A DNA stretch of 64,000 nucleotides, taken from the NCBI GenBank assembly GCA_001695595.3, contig MBPM02000002.1, positions 1,401,608 to 1,465,607 on the forward strand, in the 5' to 3' direction. The notes beneath the pieces were generated by a model that saw nothing but the letters and a program-made list of their open reading frames with translations, was not told where the DNA came from and did not search any database. The stretch is from Plasmopara viticola (Eukaryota > Oomycota > Peronosporomycetes > Peronosporales > Peronosporaceae). The position numbers were made by a program, and so were the translations under genes. Position 1 is the stretch's first letter. Every line of letters begins with the position of its first letter. Positions 1-11,699 of this stretch are shown here, piece after piece.

Positions 1-2581
1 AAAATCGGTACGGCCGAATAAAAGCGCTTTAGTGGATAACTACGGCAAGGTGTCCATGGAAAAGCATAAATAACCGACAGGAAAGTTGAGGTGGTGGTCA
101 TTTGATCTAAGAAATGATAGGATGTGAGGTCAGCTTTCTGCGCTACCACTCGATTAAGGTGTATATCATAAAACTAATTCTGTTTCAGGAACCAGATACT
201 GCGTGACACACGGCAGATGCCTTATCAAAGGACGTTGTGACGCAATTATTACTTACGTTTGAGCAATGCATGAGGCGAAGATGGATCAGAAAAGCAAATC
301 ATATAATTTGCGCCAGCATTCCGTGTAAAATAGATAAATTTATGTGGCAAATTGCACACGCTGACAATAAGCTAAATTTTATCGTCATTCTGAAACGAAC
401 GAATTGATTTAGCGAAGCAACACATTCGATGTACAATATGTAGTTCACTTGACCTAGTTCCAATTATCATGCAAAAGAGCGACATAACGTCGAATGCAGT
501 CAGCACTCTGAGTGTTATGCTCTGGGATTGGTTGTATATGTTTCTCGAGCTTTCAGACGACCCGGTGACGCATTCCACAAAGCGCACGCAGAGGCTCACT
601 TTATGACCATTTTTGCTCATACTTTTACAAAGCACAGGAAGACGGCCGTACATTGAACCTGCACGAAAAGCTTAGATAGTTTCATCTTAGTTGCGTAATA
701 GATTTTCAAAGGTGTTCTGCTAGAAAGCATGGCATTTGGACAAAGTCTAACAAGATTCAGGTCCTTGTGAATAGACCGATTCCACTGAATCGAAAGGCAT
801 GAGGAAGTAACTTAAGCTGATCGATCTCTTAGACGAGTACAATCTATGCTTTTATTCAAGAAGAGTTTAGAATAAATTTGGAAAGCACAACGTTGAGAGT
901 CACGCGACGAAGTCAAAGGAAAATGTTAAGGCGCCTATCCTGGCCTAGCAAAATATAAAACGACCGCTCGGAGTCTGGGATGGGCTACCAGCAACGCACT
1001 GCGGCACGCAGATTCCGAGGGGCAAGATCGAGTGATCACGCTTAAAGCTTGGCAAATAAAGGGCACGGGATAAGACTGTCATGTCTTGCAAAGATTTACT
1101 AGCAGATTTACGTTCTCGTCAAGATTAAAGCTCACATTTATAAAGATGTCTTTCGTAAACGACAAAGACCTTCGCACTGCAATACAGTTACTTCTTGACT
1201 CGCAGAATATGGCCAAATAGCTCCACATTTTTTGCGAAGTATGCTTTTGATGTGAAGTACAAGTCAGCAAAACAACATGCATTTGCTGGTGCGCTATAGC
1301 GTCGCCCATGATGTAGCTCACGTCATCGCTATCATTCGGTTTTTACTGATTTAATCGGTGGAGCGTGCGCTCTAGTTGACATGTGTGTGGCTATGCAACG
1401 GCTTCGAGAAGCAATGATCTGGAATTCGGGCAACAAGCTATTGGCGCGAGGCTACATCGGAGCTTTAATGAAGCCAAGCATTTGTTTACAGCAAATAATC
1501 AAGTTGAGAAACCGGGGTGTAAAGCGAATGCAATCGATCGCACCGCCTAAAGCGATCGTCGTGCTGTCCTCAAATACCTTATTTGACCATTCATCAAGTG
1601 TCATTGCTAAATTTTGAAAACTTTATACAATAGTCCTTTGGTGAGATGTGATTTGTGTGTCAAGAGGGTGTTTGTTACCGAGTCTGGCAATTCTTTTGCA
1701 CAAGGCCGAAACAAGCTGTCGGTGTTGTTTTTACTCGTCGGTTCCAGAAGCGAAGCTGCTTAGAAAATACGAAGGATAATCTATAAAGGATAAGAAAAAA
1801 TATGCAGAAACTTGATTAGTAAAGTAGCAATAGCAATAGCTTACATTTACACAGGTTATGTTATTCACTGTGCTTCTGGAACTTTGATATTCGCAGCAGT
1901 GTATCTTTGTTATCCATCGAAGGGACGATGATAGTCACATTGAAGGCGCTCTCCGAAACATATTCGGCAGCTAGGGCTGTTAACATAATTAAGTTCATCG
2001 CTAGAAAAGGTCATACAACGTCTTCAGTTTACTTTTAGAAATTCATCAATACCACCGATCCTTCTTAATTTTCTCGAGTGGACACTTGGTCAATATTCTC
2101 ATCAAAGTTGTCATACGGGGGGAACATGACTCATTGAAAGCCTCGCTGAGTGAAACTGGCCGAGTGGTATGTATGCCCTTGCCCTGTTTGTCAATCGAGA
2201 AACTTTTCGATCTTATCCATGCCTGTCCAATTCGCACACACTAATTCTTAATCCTTACAGATGGGTTTGTTTTGATCTTAAATGTTCCAAAGACAGTCGA
2301 TCTCAAGCTGACGTATATTTGCTGCACTTGCTCTTAAAGCATTAGTCAGCTTATCATTACTAACCACAATCGATTGCCAGCGTATGATATTTTGCAATCA
2401 ACCAGAGCCTATCAAGATGATAAACATCGTAACAAAAAAAGCAGACTTTAAATGCTCTTTTAGGACAAACCTTATGAAATGCACTTCCAAAGACCAACAA
2501 TGCATTAAACAAACCAGATTACTTATGCGATTTAATTCATTACGCAAATCGGTATAGAGCGCCGATAGGGCCTTTGATCAA
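1..2581. other. Repeat-like stretch without a supportable gene
   Basis: No open frame here exceeds about 93 codons and none shows a recognisable domain. The frames are interrupted on both strands and no convincing exon chain could be built. A minus-strand stretch near 1.08-1.32 kb has a faint look of a decayed copia-type integrase tail, but this is too weak to annotate. The most likely content is old, decayed repeat DNA. Confidence 0.5.
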
Positions 2582-3511
2582 TTACTCATGAATATGAAAT
2601 GATGCAGCAAGTTCCAGCATACTCGTCGTGTCGAGCGTTTGTTTGGGTACGGAACCAATGGCACTTAGTACCGCAGCTTTCGCGACTGCACTAACCGGAA
2701 TCGCGGCTCGAAGTTCATCACCAATAAACGGCACAAAGCCCAATGCAGATGAAAATGCACCAAGATCCCGTGCGAGCATTGACATTGGTGCTCCAACAAC
2801 TTGTAGCGGAATCCCCCGTCCCTGTTTCGTGCGTCGCCACCCAAAGATAAAGCCTGGACGCAACGCCACTCCCGTGTCAGGAAACCTTGGCCAGTCAACA
2901 CCCCATGTGTCAGTAAATCGAGGTAAAATTTGTACTATCATGTACGCAAACCTCGTTCGTACAGCAGCTTCAGCTCGCTCTTTGCCGTGGTAGTAGCCGT
3001 ACAGTGGCAGCCAAGACACCAGCCTTGCCCCTACGCGGGAATTCGATACAAAGACAAAACGCTCGACGCCAGCTTTCTGTGCTGCTTCAGTGGCCACGAT
3101 CGTGGCATCACCGCACATTTTCTCCATCAAATCCGTGCTCCCGAATGCACCCACCGTCGAGACTGTTGCAATGCGCTTAAATCAGTACACGACGCAAGGC
3201 CAAAAGTTGGTAGCTAAACTAAACGTACTGACACCTGTTACCCCCTCCACAGCTCTTGTTAACTCTTTGCTGTCGAATACACTCCCCTCGTGCCAGTCCA
3301 CGTGATCGATCCAAGGCACATCTTGCCACTGCGGCTTGCCGGAAGGATTCAGGCTGCGCACCTCAATGCCCTTTTGCACGGCACGCTGCAAGATATTGCT
3401 GCCCACAAAGCCATTGCCGCCAATTACTAACAAACGGTGCTCCTCCTTGTCGTATGCCTTCATCGTGGACACGGTCCTCTGGCACGTCCGCTTCACAGAG
3501 GCAGCCAACAT
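2582..3511 (-). CDS. COQ11/NDUFA9-like atypical short-chain dehydrogenase
   Basis: Two exons (3511-3229 and 3162-2582) are joined across a 66-bp intron with a GTACGT donor and a CAACAG acceptor. The splice is phase 1 and gives a clean 287-residue protein. Near residue 30 it has the Rossmann nucleotide-binding motif GGNGFVG, followed by the N-terminal part typical of atypical (extended) SDRs and an SNSRVG...YYHGKERAE segment in the position of the usual YxxxK pair. The N terminus is basic and hydroxylated, which fits a mitochondrial targeting peptide. Family members such as yeast Coq11 and NDUFA9-like proteins work in or near coenzyme Q biosynthesis and complex I. The exact substrate is not visible in the sequence. 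The gene is divergent from centrin with only about 220 bp between the start codons, so a shared promoter region is likely. Unlike its four downstream neighbours, it shows no frame defect. Confidence 0.78.
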
Positions 3512-3730
3512 TGTACCTGTTCGTATAGACTTCAGTTGGGTGTATTAAACACGTAAATTGGGTTTTTCAGAGGAGCTTTAAAAAAAAAAGGGATATTCCA
3601 CCCACCATTGGTAATTTATCTCCATATACTTTCATTCATATATTTTGGTTGGAGAAAGTACTGAAAAGCTGAAAGGTCGGCGATAACGGGTGTTCTCTTC
3701 AAAGCACTTTAACATCACGAGCTTCAAGAT

Positions 3731-4415
3731 ATGGTAAATGCCGCATATGTACGTCTTGGTTTGCTTAATATTGTCCTTGCTAATGGCAATCATGTGCTTG
3801 GCTGCAGTCAAGTGCCACGGCTTTTGCACGATCTCGCGCTGCGCTGCGTCGCAAACCAAAGGCAGTGAAAAAAACCATGGATGAAGAAGATTTGGAAGAG
3901 GTCAAAGAGGCTTTTCGTCTCTTTGACGCCGATGGAAGCGGTAGCATTGACGTGCGAGAACTAAAGGCTGCGATGCGAGCGCTTGGTTTTCAAGTCAAGA
4001 AAGCAGAGATTCGTCAGATGATTGCTGAGATTGATAAAGACGAATCAGAGCCAATCGATTTGAACGAGTTTATTGACCTCATGACGGGGAAAATGGTGCG
4101 TCTAGAAGGAAAAGGAATTAAAATACACACTGACGCATTGCTTGACTCGTCATGTTATCAGAACTCACGCGACCCACGCGAAGAAATTCGAAAATCTTTC
4201 AACTTTTTGACGACGATAACACGGGGAAAATTTCGTTTCGAAATTTAAAGCGTGTGTGCACTGAAGTAGGCGAAACGTTGACGGACGAAGAAATGCAAGA
4301 AATGATCGACGAAGCCGATCGCGATGGGGACGGATTCATTAATGAAGAAGAGTTTTTTCGTGTCATGAAAAAACGGAGTGGAAATCCACTGGACGATTTA
4401 AGTGACGACGATTAA
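3731..4415 (+). CDS. CETN: Centrin (EF-hand basal-body protein), one-base frame disruption
   Basis: Four EF-hands are readable. EF1 (DADGSGSID) and EF4 (DRDGDGFIN) have canonical calcium ligands; EF2 and EF3 are more degenerate. I place exons at 3731-3748, 3808-4095 and 4162-4415, with a 59-bp GTACGT intron and a 66-bp GTGCGT intron. The first tiny exon supplies the ATG and leads into the basic N-terminal tail usual for centrins. The total is 560 nt, one short of 187 codons. The frame breaks at about 4198-4200, inside the conserved [10 protein letters not shown] junction before EF3, where a single C is missing. Without it, translation runs into a stop at 4248 and loses EF3 and EF4. Centrin organises basal bodies and flagellar roots. 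The break could be a real lesion or an assembly error. The identity is secure; the first exon is an inference. Confidence 0.85.
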
Positions 4416-4493
4416 GTCTTTTTTTTACCATATACATTCTCGGTCGTAAAATACAAAATAAATTGCAAAGATTGTTTCAAGAGCTTTTGGATT

Positions 4494-6393
4494 TTAGATA
4501 TCAGGTATCGATAATGAGCGCAAGGCCGCTTGGATGCGAGAATCCGTGATTGTGCTCAATCGCTTTTCGAGCTTTACTGATCGTAAGATTTCTTGTACGC
4601 TTCGCTTTGCAACTTTTGAACTTATGGCAGTTAAAGTCGGAGGTGCAAATGCCAGTCGAGCAGCATTGTCATGGTGAATTTTTGGTTGTAGAGTCACGAG
4701 ATTGTAGCGAATCCGAATCGTTGCGCCAGTGGATGTAGATTTTTGTCCTAATCGACTGGAGATCAAAGTGGAGATTGGCGATTCGTCGAGATGCACTCAC
4801 AGTCTTGCATCCGATTTCGCACGACGTCATCATTCTCAACACTTTCATCGATGCCCAAAAACAATTCTTCCATCTGTTCGCCGATTGAAAAAATCGATTT
4901 TTGAAGAGGCACGTCGAGGTCGAAAAATCCAGACGAGTCGGATACTTTGACTTCACCATGCCCTTCACTTCTCTTCCTTTGCCAAGAATCGCGAGAAAAT
5001 ACGCTCAAATGAAGCATTGGAGACGGTGGTAAGTTGGCAAAAGCATCGTCTTTATTCATGGGAGACGAAACTTCCGTCACTAGTGATTGTTCAGCCTTGA
5101 CAAGTGTCAGATTAAATCGTTGATGGTGATTGAATCCAGCAGATTGTATGAAAGCTGGATATGCTGAAGGCTGCAGCAACGATAGCGATGTTTTACCATG
5201 GGTATGATCTCCGGGCTGCGATTTCCAATGAGGAAATCCAGGACGACGAGGCAAGTCGAGCTCAAACTCCACATAGATTGGATCCGTCGTTGGCAGATTA
5301 TCTACCGTCACTACTTCGAGGGAGATCATCATTATCTGCTCTGAAGAAACCTTGCTGTCACCGGATTTTTGTTCAAAAGTCGATAGATTTTTGCTAATCT
5401 GGTGCCATTGACTCGCGTTCATTCGATCGCGCTTGTCCTCTTCTAGACGGATTCTTCGCGCAACTTCTTGGTCTTCTATCGACACAAAAGGAAACAAATC
5501 GTGTGCGTTCTCCAAAGCATACTCGTAGACTGACCCCGAATGAGTTGTTAGATAGTACGTCGTAAGCTTGGGGCCTTTCATGACCAAATCTGGATCATGT
5601 TCAGGCTCAACAATTGGCATGGAAAATCCAGGCGTGGCACAGAATAATCCGCTTTCCTTGTAAAATCGAAACGAGCATAGGACGCGCTCCACGCCGTCGA
5701 TCAATGCGACAATGTGCATGGCTCGAAATTGATCTTCACGGTTCGCTCGAAGCCATGCACGATGTTGATTCGGGGTCCACGAGGCTTGCGTTCGCTTGTT
5801 ACGAGGGCGACGGCTAAGATCTGGAGGGAGGAGATGCGTCGGCCGATCTTTTGAAGTCGTGAGGGAGATTTCGACCGGCTACAATGGAACAAGAGGTATA
5901 AATCAATCTGTCTCGATCTTGACGGTAAGAATCATTACATGTCGGACCTCGTTCGGTAAAAAATCGTCCGCATCAACGTACGAAGACAATAAAGTGTCTT
6001 CCTGCTGGAAACTATCTAGTCAGAAGGAAAAAATCCAAAATCCTAGTTGAAAGCACGTACAATTTGCGAGGATTCTCCAACCGCTCCTCCTTTTCCTTTT
6101 GATTTCTGATTCTCCTCCTCACTGTGACACTTGATTAGCTGCAACTTTTGGGACGCAAATGTACCAAGTGACCCATTCCTACCGAATTTGGGCTTTTTTT
6201 CTTGCCACTGAAAGCTCTCTTGCCACCTTTTTCCAACCGCGATCGCGTTTTCCGTGTCGCTTCCAGCAACCTACACTTTGTCTCAGTGGGTCTTTGTCGT
6301 AGTTGCGGTCGACTACACTACCTTGCGCAAGGTTACGCGAAGAAGCAGATTCTCCATCGGATCGCGCACATGATAGTATCGTGTCACTGGCAT
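4494..6393 (-). CDS. MKS1: MKS1, B9-domain protein of the ciliary transition zone, one-base phase error
   Basis: Five exons can be built: 6393-6322, 6270-6061, 6001-5939, 5878-4801 and 4755-4494, with introns of 45-60 bp and GT-AG ends. The order of motifs matches MKS1: an N-terminal HVRDPMENLLLRV strand, a WQEK motif, a W-P motif before MHIVALIDG, an acidic E-rich helix, then the B9 domain (about residues 315-490) with YVEFELDLP, SWQRKRSEGHG and the closing SRLGQKSTSTG. A helical basic tail follows. The rebuilt length of about 561 codons is very close to human MKS1. The exon total (1685 nt) is one base short: exon 4 ends in phase 1, while exon 5 needs phase 2. As written, translation stops two codons after the last junction and loses about 86 residues, including the end of the B9 domain. 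MKS1 works with B9D1/B9D2 and tectonics as a gate at the base of cilia. Its start faces the start of the next gene. Confidence 0.83.
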
Positions 6394-6635
6394 CGTACTC
6401 CACTCCACGTCTGTTCATCATGTAACAATCTTTCAAGTGCGTCCTTTCATAGCAACATGATTGAATCGGGAGACCTGAAGCGAGCACCAATTGGTACGCG
6501 ACGAAAAAGATCTGTGCCATCCTCCTTACTAATTGTATCGATGAGCGTAGCCTACATCTTATGTGGACAGCTCGATCAGTTCGTATAGAGTTCGTTAATA
6601 ATTTCAGAATCAAAGTTTGACTTTGCGTGTTTCAG

Positions 6636-7849
6636 TGACCAGGAAGATCGGCCCGATCCCAATGCCACGGATTTGATGGTACGTGGTATCAACCTATCGT
6701 CACTCGGTAATTAAAAGCTAAGACGAGCACTCTTCAGGCTGAAGCAACGTCCATCCGGCAAGAAGCCGATGACCGGCTTCGTATCCAGTCAAATGAGCTG
6801 AAACGATTTCACAACAAAAGCTGTTTACGTGTGACGAGTCGCGAGCGCCATCATCGACTTCAAGCCCAGCGTGCTCAAAAGCACTTGGTGCGTGAGGTTT
6901 CGAGCTCCTTTTTAGATTGTGCAAGTCACTTCGTTTCTATTGCGATAGAGTGCAAAGTGTGCCAAGGTCTTTGCAAGCACCGATTTGTCCCCACAAAGTG
7001 ATTCGCGGGTCAAAGTACAGGGCTCAGCTCGATCAGCTTTTCAAAGGATCAGAGACGATAAACGCAAGCTTTTAAAGGTTTGGACGCCAATAAAGACACT
7101 GGGTTAGTTTATAAAATGGTTTTCCTTCCAGGACTGTCCTCTAGAAAACCATATTGAAAAGGTGTACTAAGTCTCCTGATTATCACTGCCGAATCTTATA
7201 GTTTAAGCATGGGTGTAGATCCTGCGCTTCGAGACGCACTACCGAGACGATCTACTGCACTCGATCGTATTCTCACGCTCTTTACAATCTAACAATGATG
7301 AACAGGATCGTGACAAAGTATTGAGCGACTCCATGCACTCGCCAACGTTGCTTCCAGAGCAGGTACGTAAACTCTTTCTTCTTTGGTTATCAATTCTCAC
7401 AGGTATATTATATTTCGCTTTAGCGTGTTGTCCTGTATGGTGTCGTGCGACGACAATACATGAAAATGAATCGAGCATCCGTCCAAAAGAAGCCTTGGCA
7501 ACGCGAAAGCTCTACGTTCGACACTCGAGCGTCCAGGTCCAACGTCGCACGTGCTGGTACGAGTCAAGTTTACAAGAAGTGTAGAGACTTTGAAAGAGCT
7601 GCAAGTAGTGCCAAAGTGTGCGTGCCTTTCCACGACCGCTTGGACGGACAGCTAACATTGATGCCCTTTATCAACAGTATCGATCTTACTATTGGAGGTG
7701 ACGTACGAGTGCAACGTGAAATTGCAACCTCGTCGACGCCATGGCGTAAAAAGACGGGAACGAAGTGTCAAAAGACGCAGCGCGCACCTCGTGCACATGA
7801 GCGCTTGGTGCAACCTTTTCGAGTCAACACGCCGTCTCAATCTTCGTGA
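6636..7849 (+). CDS. Unrecognised multi-exon coiled-coil-type protein, one-base frame disruption
   Basis: I do not recognise the family. Exons that chain in phase are 6636-6678, 6738-7077, 7132-7161, 7219-7362 and 7424-7849, with GT-AG introns of 54-61 bp. A first exon probably lies upstream; an ATG at 6457 is a candidate but its splice phase does not fit. The 6738-7077 exon encodes a charged, helix-rich stretch (ADDRLRIQSNELKRF...). Later exons encode ENHIEKILRFETHYRDD and a basic, Ser/Thr-rich C terminus ending PSQSS. The 6738-7077 exon is 340 nt although both its ends are phase 0, and the readable frame shifts between about 6948 and 7000, so it carries one extra base or lacks two. The gene lies between MKS1 and the ankyrin gene, which hints at but does not prove a ciliary role. 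Homology search with the exon pieces would be decisive. Confidence 0.5.
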
Positions 7850-7975
7850 CTCAAAGGCACTGCAATCATGCAATCAAGCTCTCGTCAGTGTATTCATCAC
7901 TAGCTCTTTTCAAACCTCATTCCCTCTCTTCATTGATAACCTCCAACCGAGCATAAACTCTCTACACCGTAATAA

Positions 7976-9418
7976 TCACTTCCCCATCTTCCTCGCGTGC
8001 TTTGGTCTCGACTCGTCCTGTCCAAATCTCGTTCCATACTGTGCTCCAAAGATCGACCCATGCTTTTCAAGGCATTGATGACTCGTCGCTCTCTTCGACG
8101 TCCATGTATCGAGTTTCAGAGGTTGCGCTGCCAAAAGTTTCGTCTCGCCTTCCATCGATTGCTCCGGCTCAAGGTCCTCACGACTCTTGTGACTGTGTGA
8201 ACTGTCTACCGGCTCCCAGACGGCGCTAGCTGTGTCATCACTAGTAGGCAAACAGTTAGTTTGAGTCTGCTAGCACACCGACAAGAAACCGTAAGAAACG
8301 AGCTTCACCACGGTTTCCACGACCACGACGTACCTGGTCAAGCAGCGCCACTTGTCGGAGCTGTGCCTTGAGGCTTTTCAATTCGCGCGATTGCTCTTGA
8401 ATGTATTCCATCGCATCTTCCAATTCTCGCTCAACAATCGCCTTCTCTTGTCGCAACTTTCGCACATAGTTGAGCATCGCCCGCTCTTCTCCCAGCAGGT
8501 GCGCTTCCTGGGCTTCTTGTACCAGTGTATCAATGGTCGATTTCAATTGCGTCACCAGCAGATTCTTTTCTTCCAATTGCAGTCGCAACTTGCTCGTCTG
8601 CTCTTCCTCTATCCACGTGTTCACTGCCCCTGGACCTGACCTTTCGTCCCTCTCGCTGATAACGTCAACGCCATTCTGCATCGCCTCGTTGGTCACCTCT
8701 TGGTCGTGACCGTGTTCCAAGTCTTGAGCGAACAGCTCCTTGATCTCGTGCGTTGTTGCGAGCTCCAGCGCTGTTTTCTTCGCACTGACCCCACTGTGGC
8801 CTGTCAAGTGCTTGTGTGCACCATGAGACAACAACAAGGTCGTGCACAATACGTCATTGGCTTGACATGCCAAGTGCAAGGGCGTCGCACCCTCTAGATT
8901 GCGTTCATTCCAGAGCTTCCGTTGCTGGACGTCGTCCCTCTCTAGGAGAAAGCGCAGCACGTCGACCGCGTGACACGAGGCCGCCCAATGCAACAACGTG
9001 CCGCCCGTGGCTGCATCAATGACGTCGACAGTGACGCCGGCTTGAAGCAAGTCCTGGACGCTCTGGACGTCATTCGCTGCGACTTGTTGGATCAAGAACT
9101 GATGGAACACCAGCACTAGATCGTGTGCCTTTAACTCGTGCGCCAGCGCATACGCCGATCGATTGCCACTCTCTTTTCCTTCCACTGCGTTGCTCTGGTG
9201 CGCTGGTGGAAAGCCAGCGCGAGGAGCACGCGCAGGGCATCCTTCTTGCCGTTCGCGACGGCCACGTGCAGCGGAGACCGACCCGTGACGGGATCGACGA
9301 CCTCGGCCAAGGATAGATGACCACGTCCATGATCGGTCAAGGCCTTGATGACGTCGGAACGACCGTACTCGGCCGCGAGGAAGAAGCCATCCACTGCCTC
9401 CTGCACCTCATCCGACAT
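7976..9418 (-). CDS. Ankyrin-repeat/coiled-coil protein, one-base frame disruption
   Basis: Exons 9418-8334 and 8266-7976 are joined by a 67-bp GTACGT intron in phase 0. The ATG at 9418 begins MSDEVQEAVDGFF. Ankyrin repeats run over the first half (GRSPLHVAVANGKKDAL, GGTLLHWAASCHAVDVL, GATPLHLACQANDVL). A strongly heptad-like coiled coil follows (LRLQLEEKNLLVTQLKS through LKSLKAQLRQ), then a polar tail ending KHARKMGK. The frame changes once, at about 9215, in the middle of an ankyrin helix (LLAL then GFPPAHQ), consistent with loss of one base; no intron of usable size fits there. The corrected protein would be about 458 residues. The partner or pathway is not visible. The architecture is a scaffold type that also occurs in cilium-associated proteins, but nothing in it is diagnostic. 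Confidence 0.68.
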
Positions 9419-11282
9419 TGGGCCGCTCTGGTCGATTATAAATGTCGGGCCCACGTCATCGAGCAACTTAAAGAACGTCAGAAAGTAAGATGGTACATGC
9501 GTAAAAGGTACATGATAGTTTCCAGATAAGAGTTGGTAGTACGGGGTACTAGCGTTGATAAATGATTGTACGCTGTTCCCACTCACTTTCTTTCTTGGCA
9601 TTCTCGCTCTTGATGTCGTGCTTTTGTGCGTAGAAGATGACACAGCTTTGTTTGTAGTTTGTCGAGCTACAAGAGGGTGCGAGTAGTGGACTATTTAAGC
9701 ACGACAGATCCGTGTGAAAAGCATTAAAAAAAAGCTGGCACAGTGCATATTTATAATTTAATTCTTTCATGAAATTCGACAATAGAGAAAAATCCAAGCA
9801 AAGAAATGTGATTTGTGCATGACGCTCTCAACACTAAGTGTCGCTTTTTTGCATGTCCTTACTTACCGTTCGGGTGGTGCGTACCAAGACACATCTGTCC
9901 ATGCTCAAAAGTTTTTTGCGTTGTTTGACGGCATCTGATTTTAGTATTCATATGTCATACCAGGCTGCACACAAACTTTTTTAGATGGTTTGATGTTTGG
10001 AGTCTAGTTGATCATTTCATATAAATCTTCTTTACTTTTCTGGCTTCATTTTTTCATGATCGCACGCTCTATCTTAATGTATAGCATTGTCCAGAGCATT
10101 GTGCATCTGTATAATGAGCAATATGAAATCTCAGTATTGCAATAACAAATGCGTATATGGATAGAATTGGATATTATCAGCCAATGCTAGGACCGTGTTT
10201 TTCCAAAAATCTAAAGAGTACATTACAGGTGTAGCATACAGCAGAGATGGAACAAGGCTGTATAAGATGTCGTGGATAAATTTTGAGTATTCCAGTACCC
10301 AGCCTATTTGGCTCGGCCATTTGGCAATTTCTTATGCTTGTGACTCAGCCAATGTGTCCTCCATAGCCCATGAATCCTATTCGAATATGACATATATTAA
10401 ACCTTTTTAAGTCTACACAACTACACAGAACCCTTGGAACAAATAATTTAATGGATAAGTCTTACAAAAGTTAAGGCGGCAAGTCTGAATCTTTGCAGTG
10501 ATCCATATGACCAGCAAATTTTAGCATTGAAAGCGCCAATAGCAAGAGACGCTCAATTTCTTGATGTTCATTCACCCGTCACACACTTTATTACATATAA
10601 TTAAACGCAGAGAGGAGGCTGGGAGCTAAACAAGAGCTCAAAAGTCTCCAGAATATTATTTGATGACGACACTACAAGTGTATGACAGTCACAGAGGAAG
10701 CTTTGGGTCATGGCTGGTAGTCGGGTAAGGCTTAGCGGCGAGCGAAGCGAAGCCAGTGAAGGAGAAAAAATTTCCGCTTCGAGAAGTTTTACAAGTGATA
10801 GCTAAAATAGAAGGCACTTACGGATTCTTGTTTTGCTGCCGCCTTAGTGGTTGCTCCTAGCCATCCACTGCAACCATCGTGACGCCTAGTATTCTTTCAA
10901 ACCCCTCATAATTTTAATAGGTCATAGATGGTTTTCATTTAGTGGGGTCGCTTGACACCTAATGGTATTGAGACGTCTAAACCTTAGTTTCTGGCTTCTA
11001 TGCAACTCCAGATCATGTGGGTGATGATTTTTTTTAGCAACGCAATTTATAGTGTGATTCACCAAACCGCCGGTGACAAGAATTACGTCGCATGCTCTCT
11101 TCAAAAAGATGCCTCGCTTTAGGACAAATTCTATCTTTGAGAATTTTAAAAAAGAGAATGATGACTCTAAAATTTGCTTCAGATTTTATTTGTATAAGGG
11201 ATACCAATTGACTTATTTTCTTAATTTACCACGCCCCTAACTTTAACCTGCGAGTTTGACATTACCTTGTTTACTATTTGCC
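9419..11282. other. AT-rich intergenic stretch, no gene seen
   Basis: Apart from the upstream region of the ankyrin gene, I see no coding signal longer than about 80 codons and no recognisable domain. The ORF-sized frames in this stretch lack codon-bias or motif support. It is probably degraded repeat that leads into the gypsy remnants. Confidence 0.45.
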
Positions 11283-11409
11283 AGCTTGAGTTCCTTTAAT
11301 TATCACAACTCATAAATACTTTCCTTACGTTTTTAAAAAGTGGAGCGTGGAGCTTTAGATGCAGCTTGAGTTCCTTCAATTATCACAACTCATAAAAATT
11401 TTCTTTACG
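11282..11409. repeat. Two-copy direct repeat, about 80-bp period
   Basis: A 48-bp unit beginning CAGCTTGAGTTCCTT occurs at 11282-11329 and again at 11362-11409 with only a few substitutions. The units are separated by a 32-bp spacer. It looks like a local duplication within old repeat DNA. Confidence 0.75.
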
Positions 11410-11699
11410 ATCGTAACGATAACTTTGTCTTAGAACCACTTTTTTGATTAAGCAAAACCTTTGCAATTGACTCACAAATTTTTGCGAGCCAAGAGCAGTT
11501 TTTAAGTCTTGGGAAGGTCTATCCTTGTCGTAATAGTGATTCATGCACTCTCATGCTTCGCTTATTGGGTCTTGTGTGACCTTTATTAAGAAAAGCTGAC
11601 GGAGTTAAGAAATATACTAACTTTTTAATTCATGTAATTTTAAATTTAGTGACACATCATTAGTCATATAAGGAACATAATCCAGATCTGCTTCGAACA

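Noticed and set aside
5701..5892. Apparent frameshift in MKS1 at about 5719, where a second open frame (ending FEPCTLSH) overlaps the ATG
   Set aside because: The frame of MHIVALIDG continues upstream without a break to 5878 and carries the expected W-P motif, so no lesion is needed there.
6179..6613. Minus-strand frame of 144 codons upstream of MKS1
   Set aside because: The true MKS1 exons (6393-6322, 6270-6061) use other frames with clear family motifs; this frame is a shadow.
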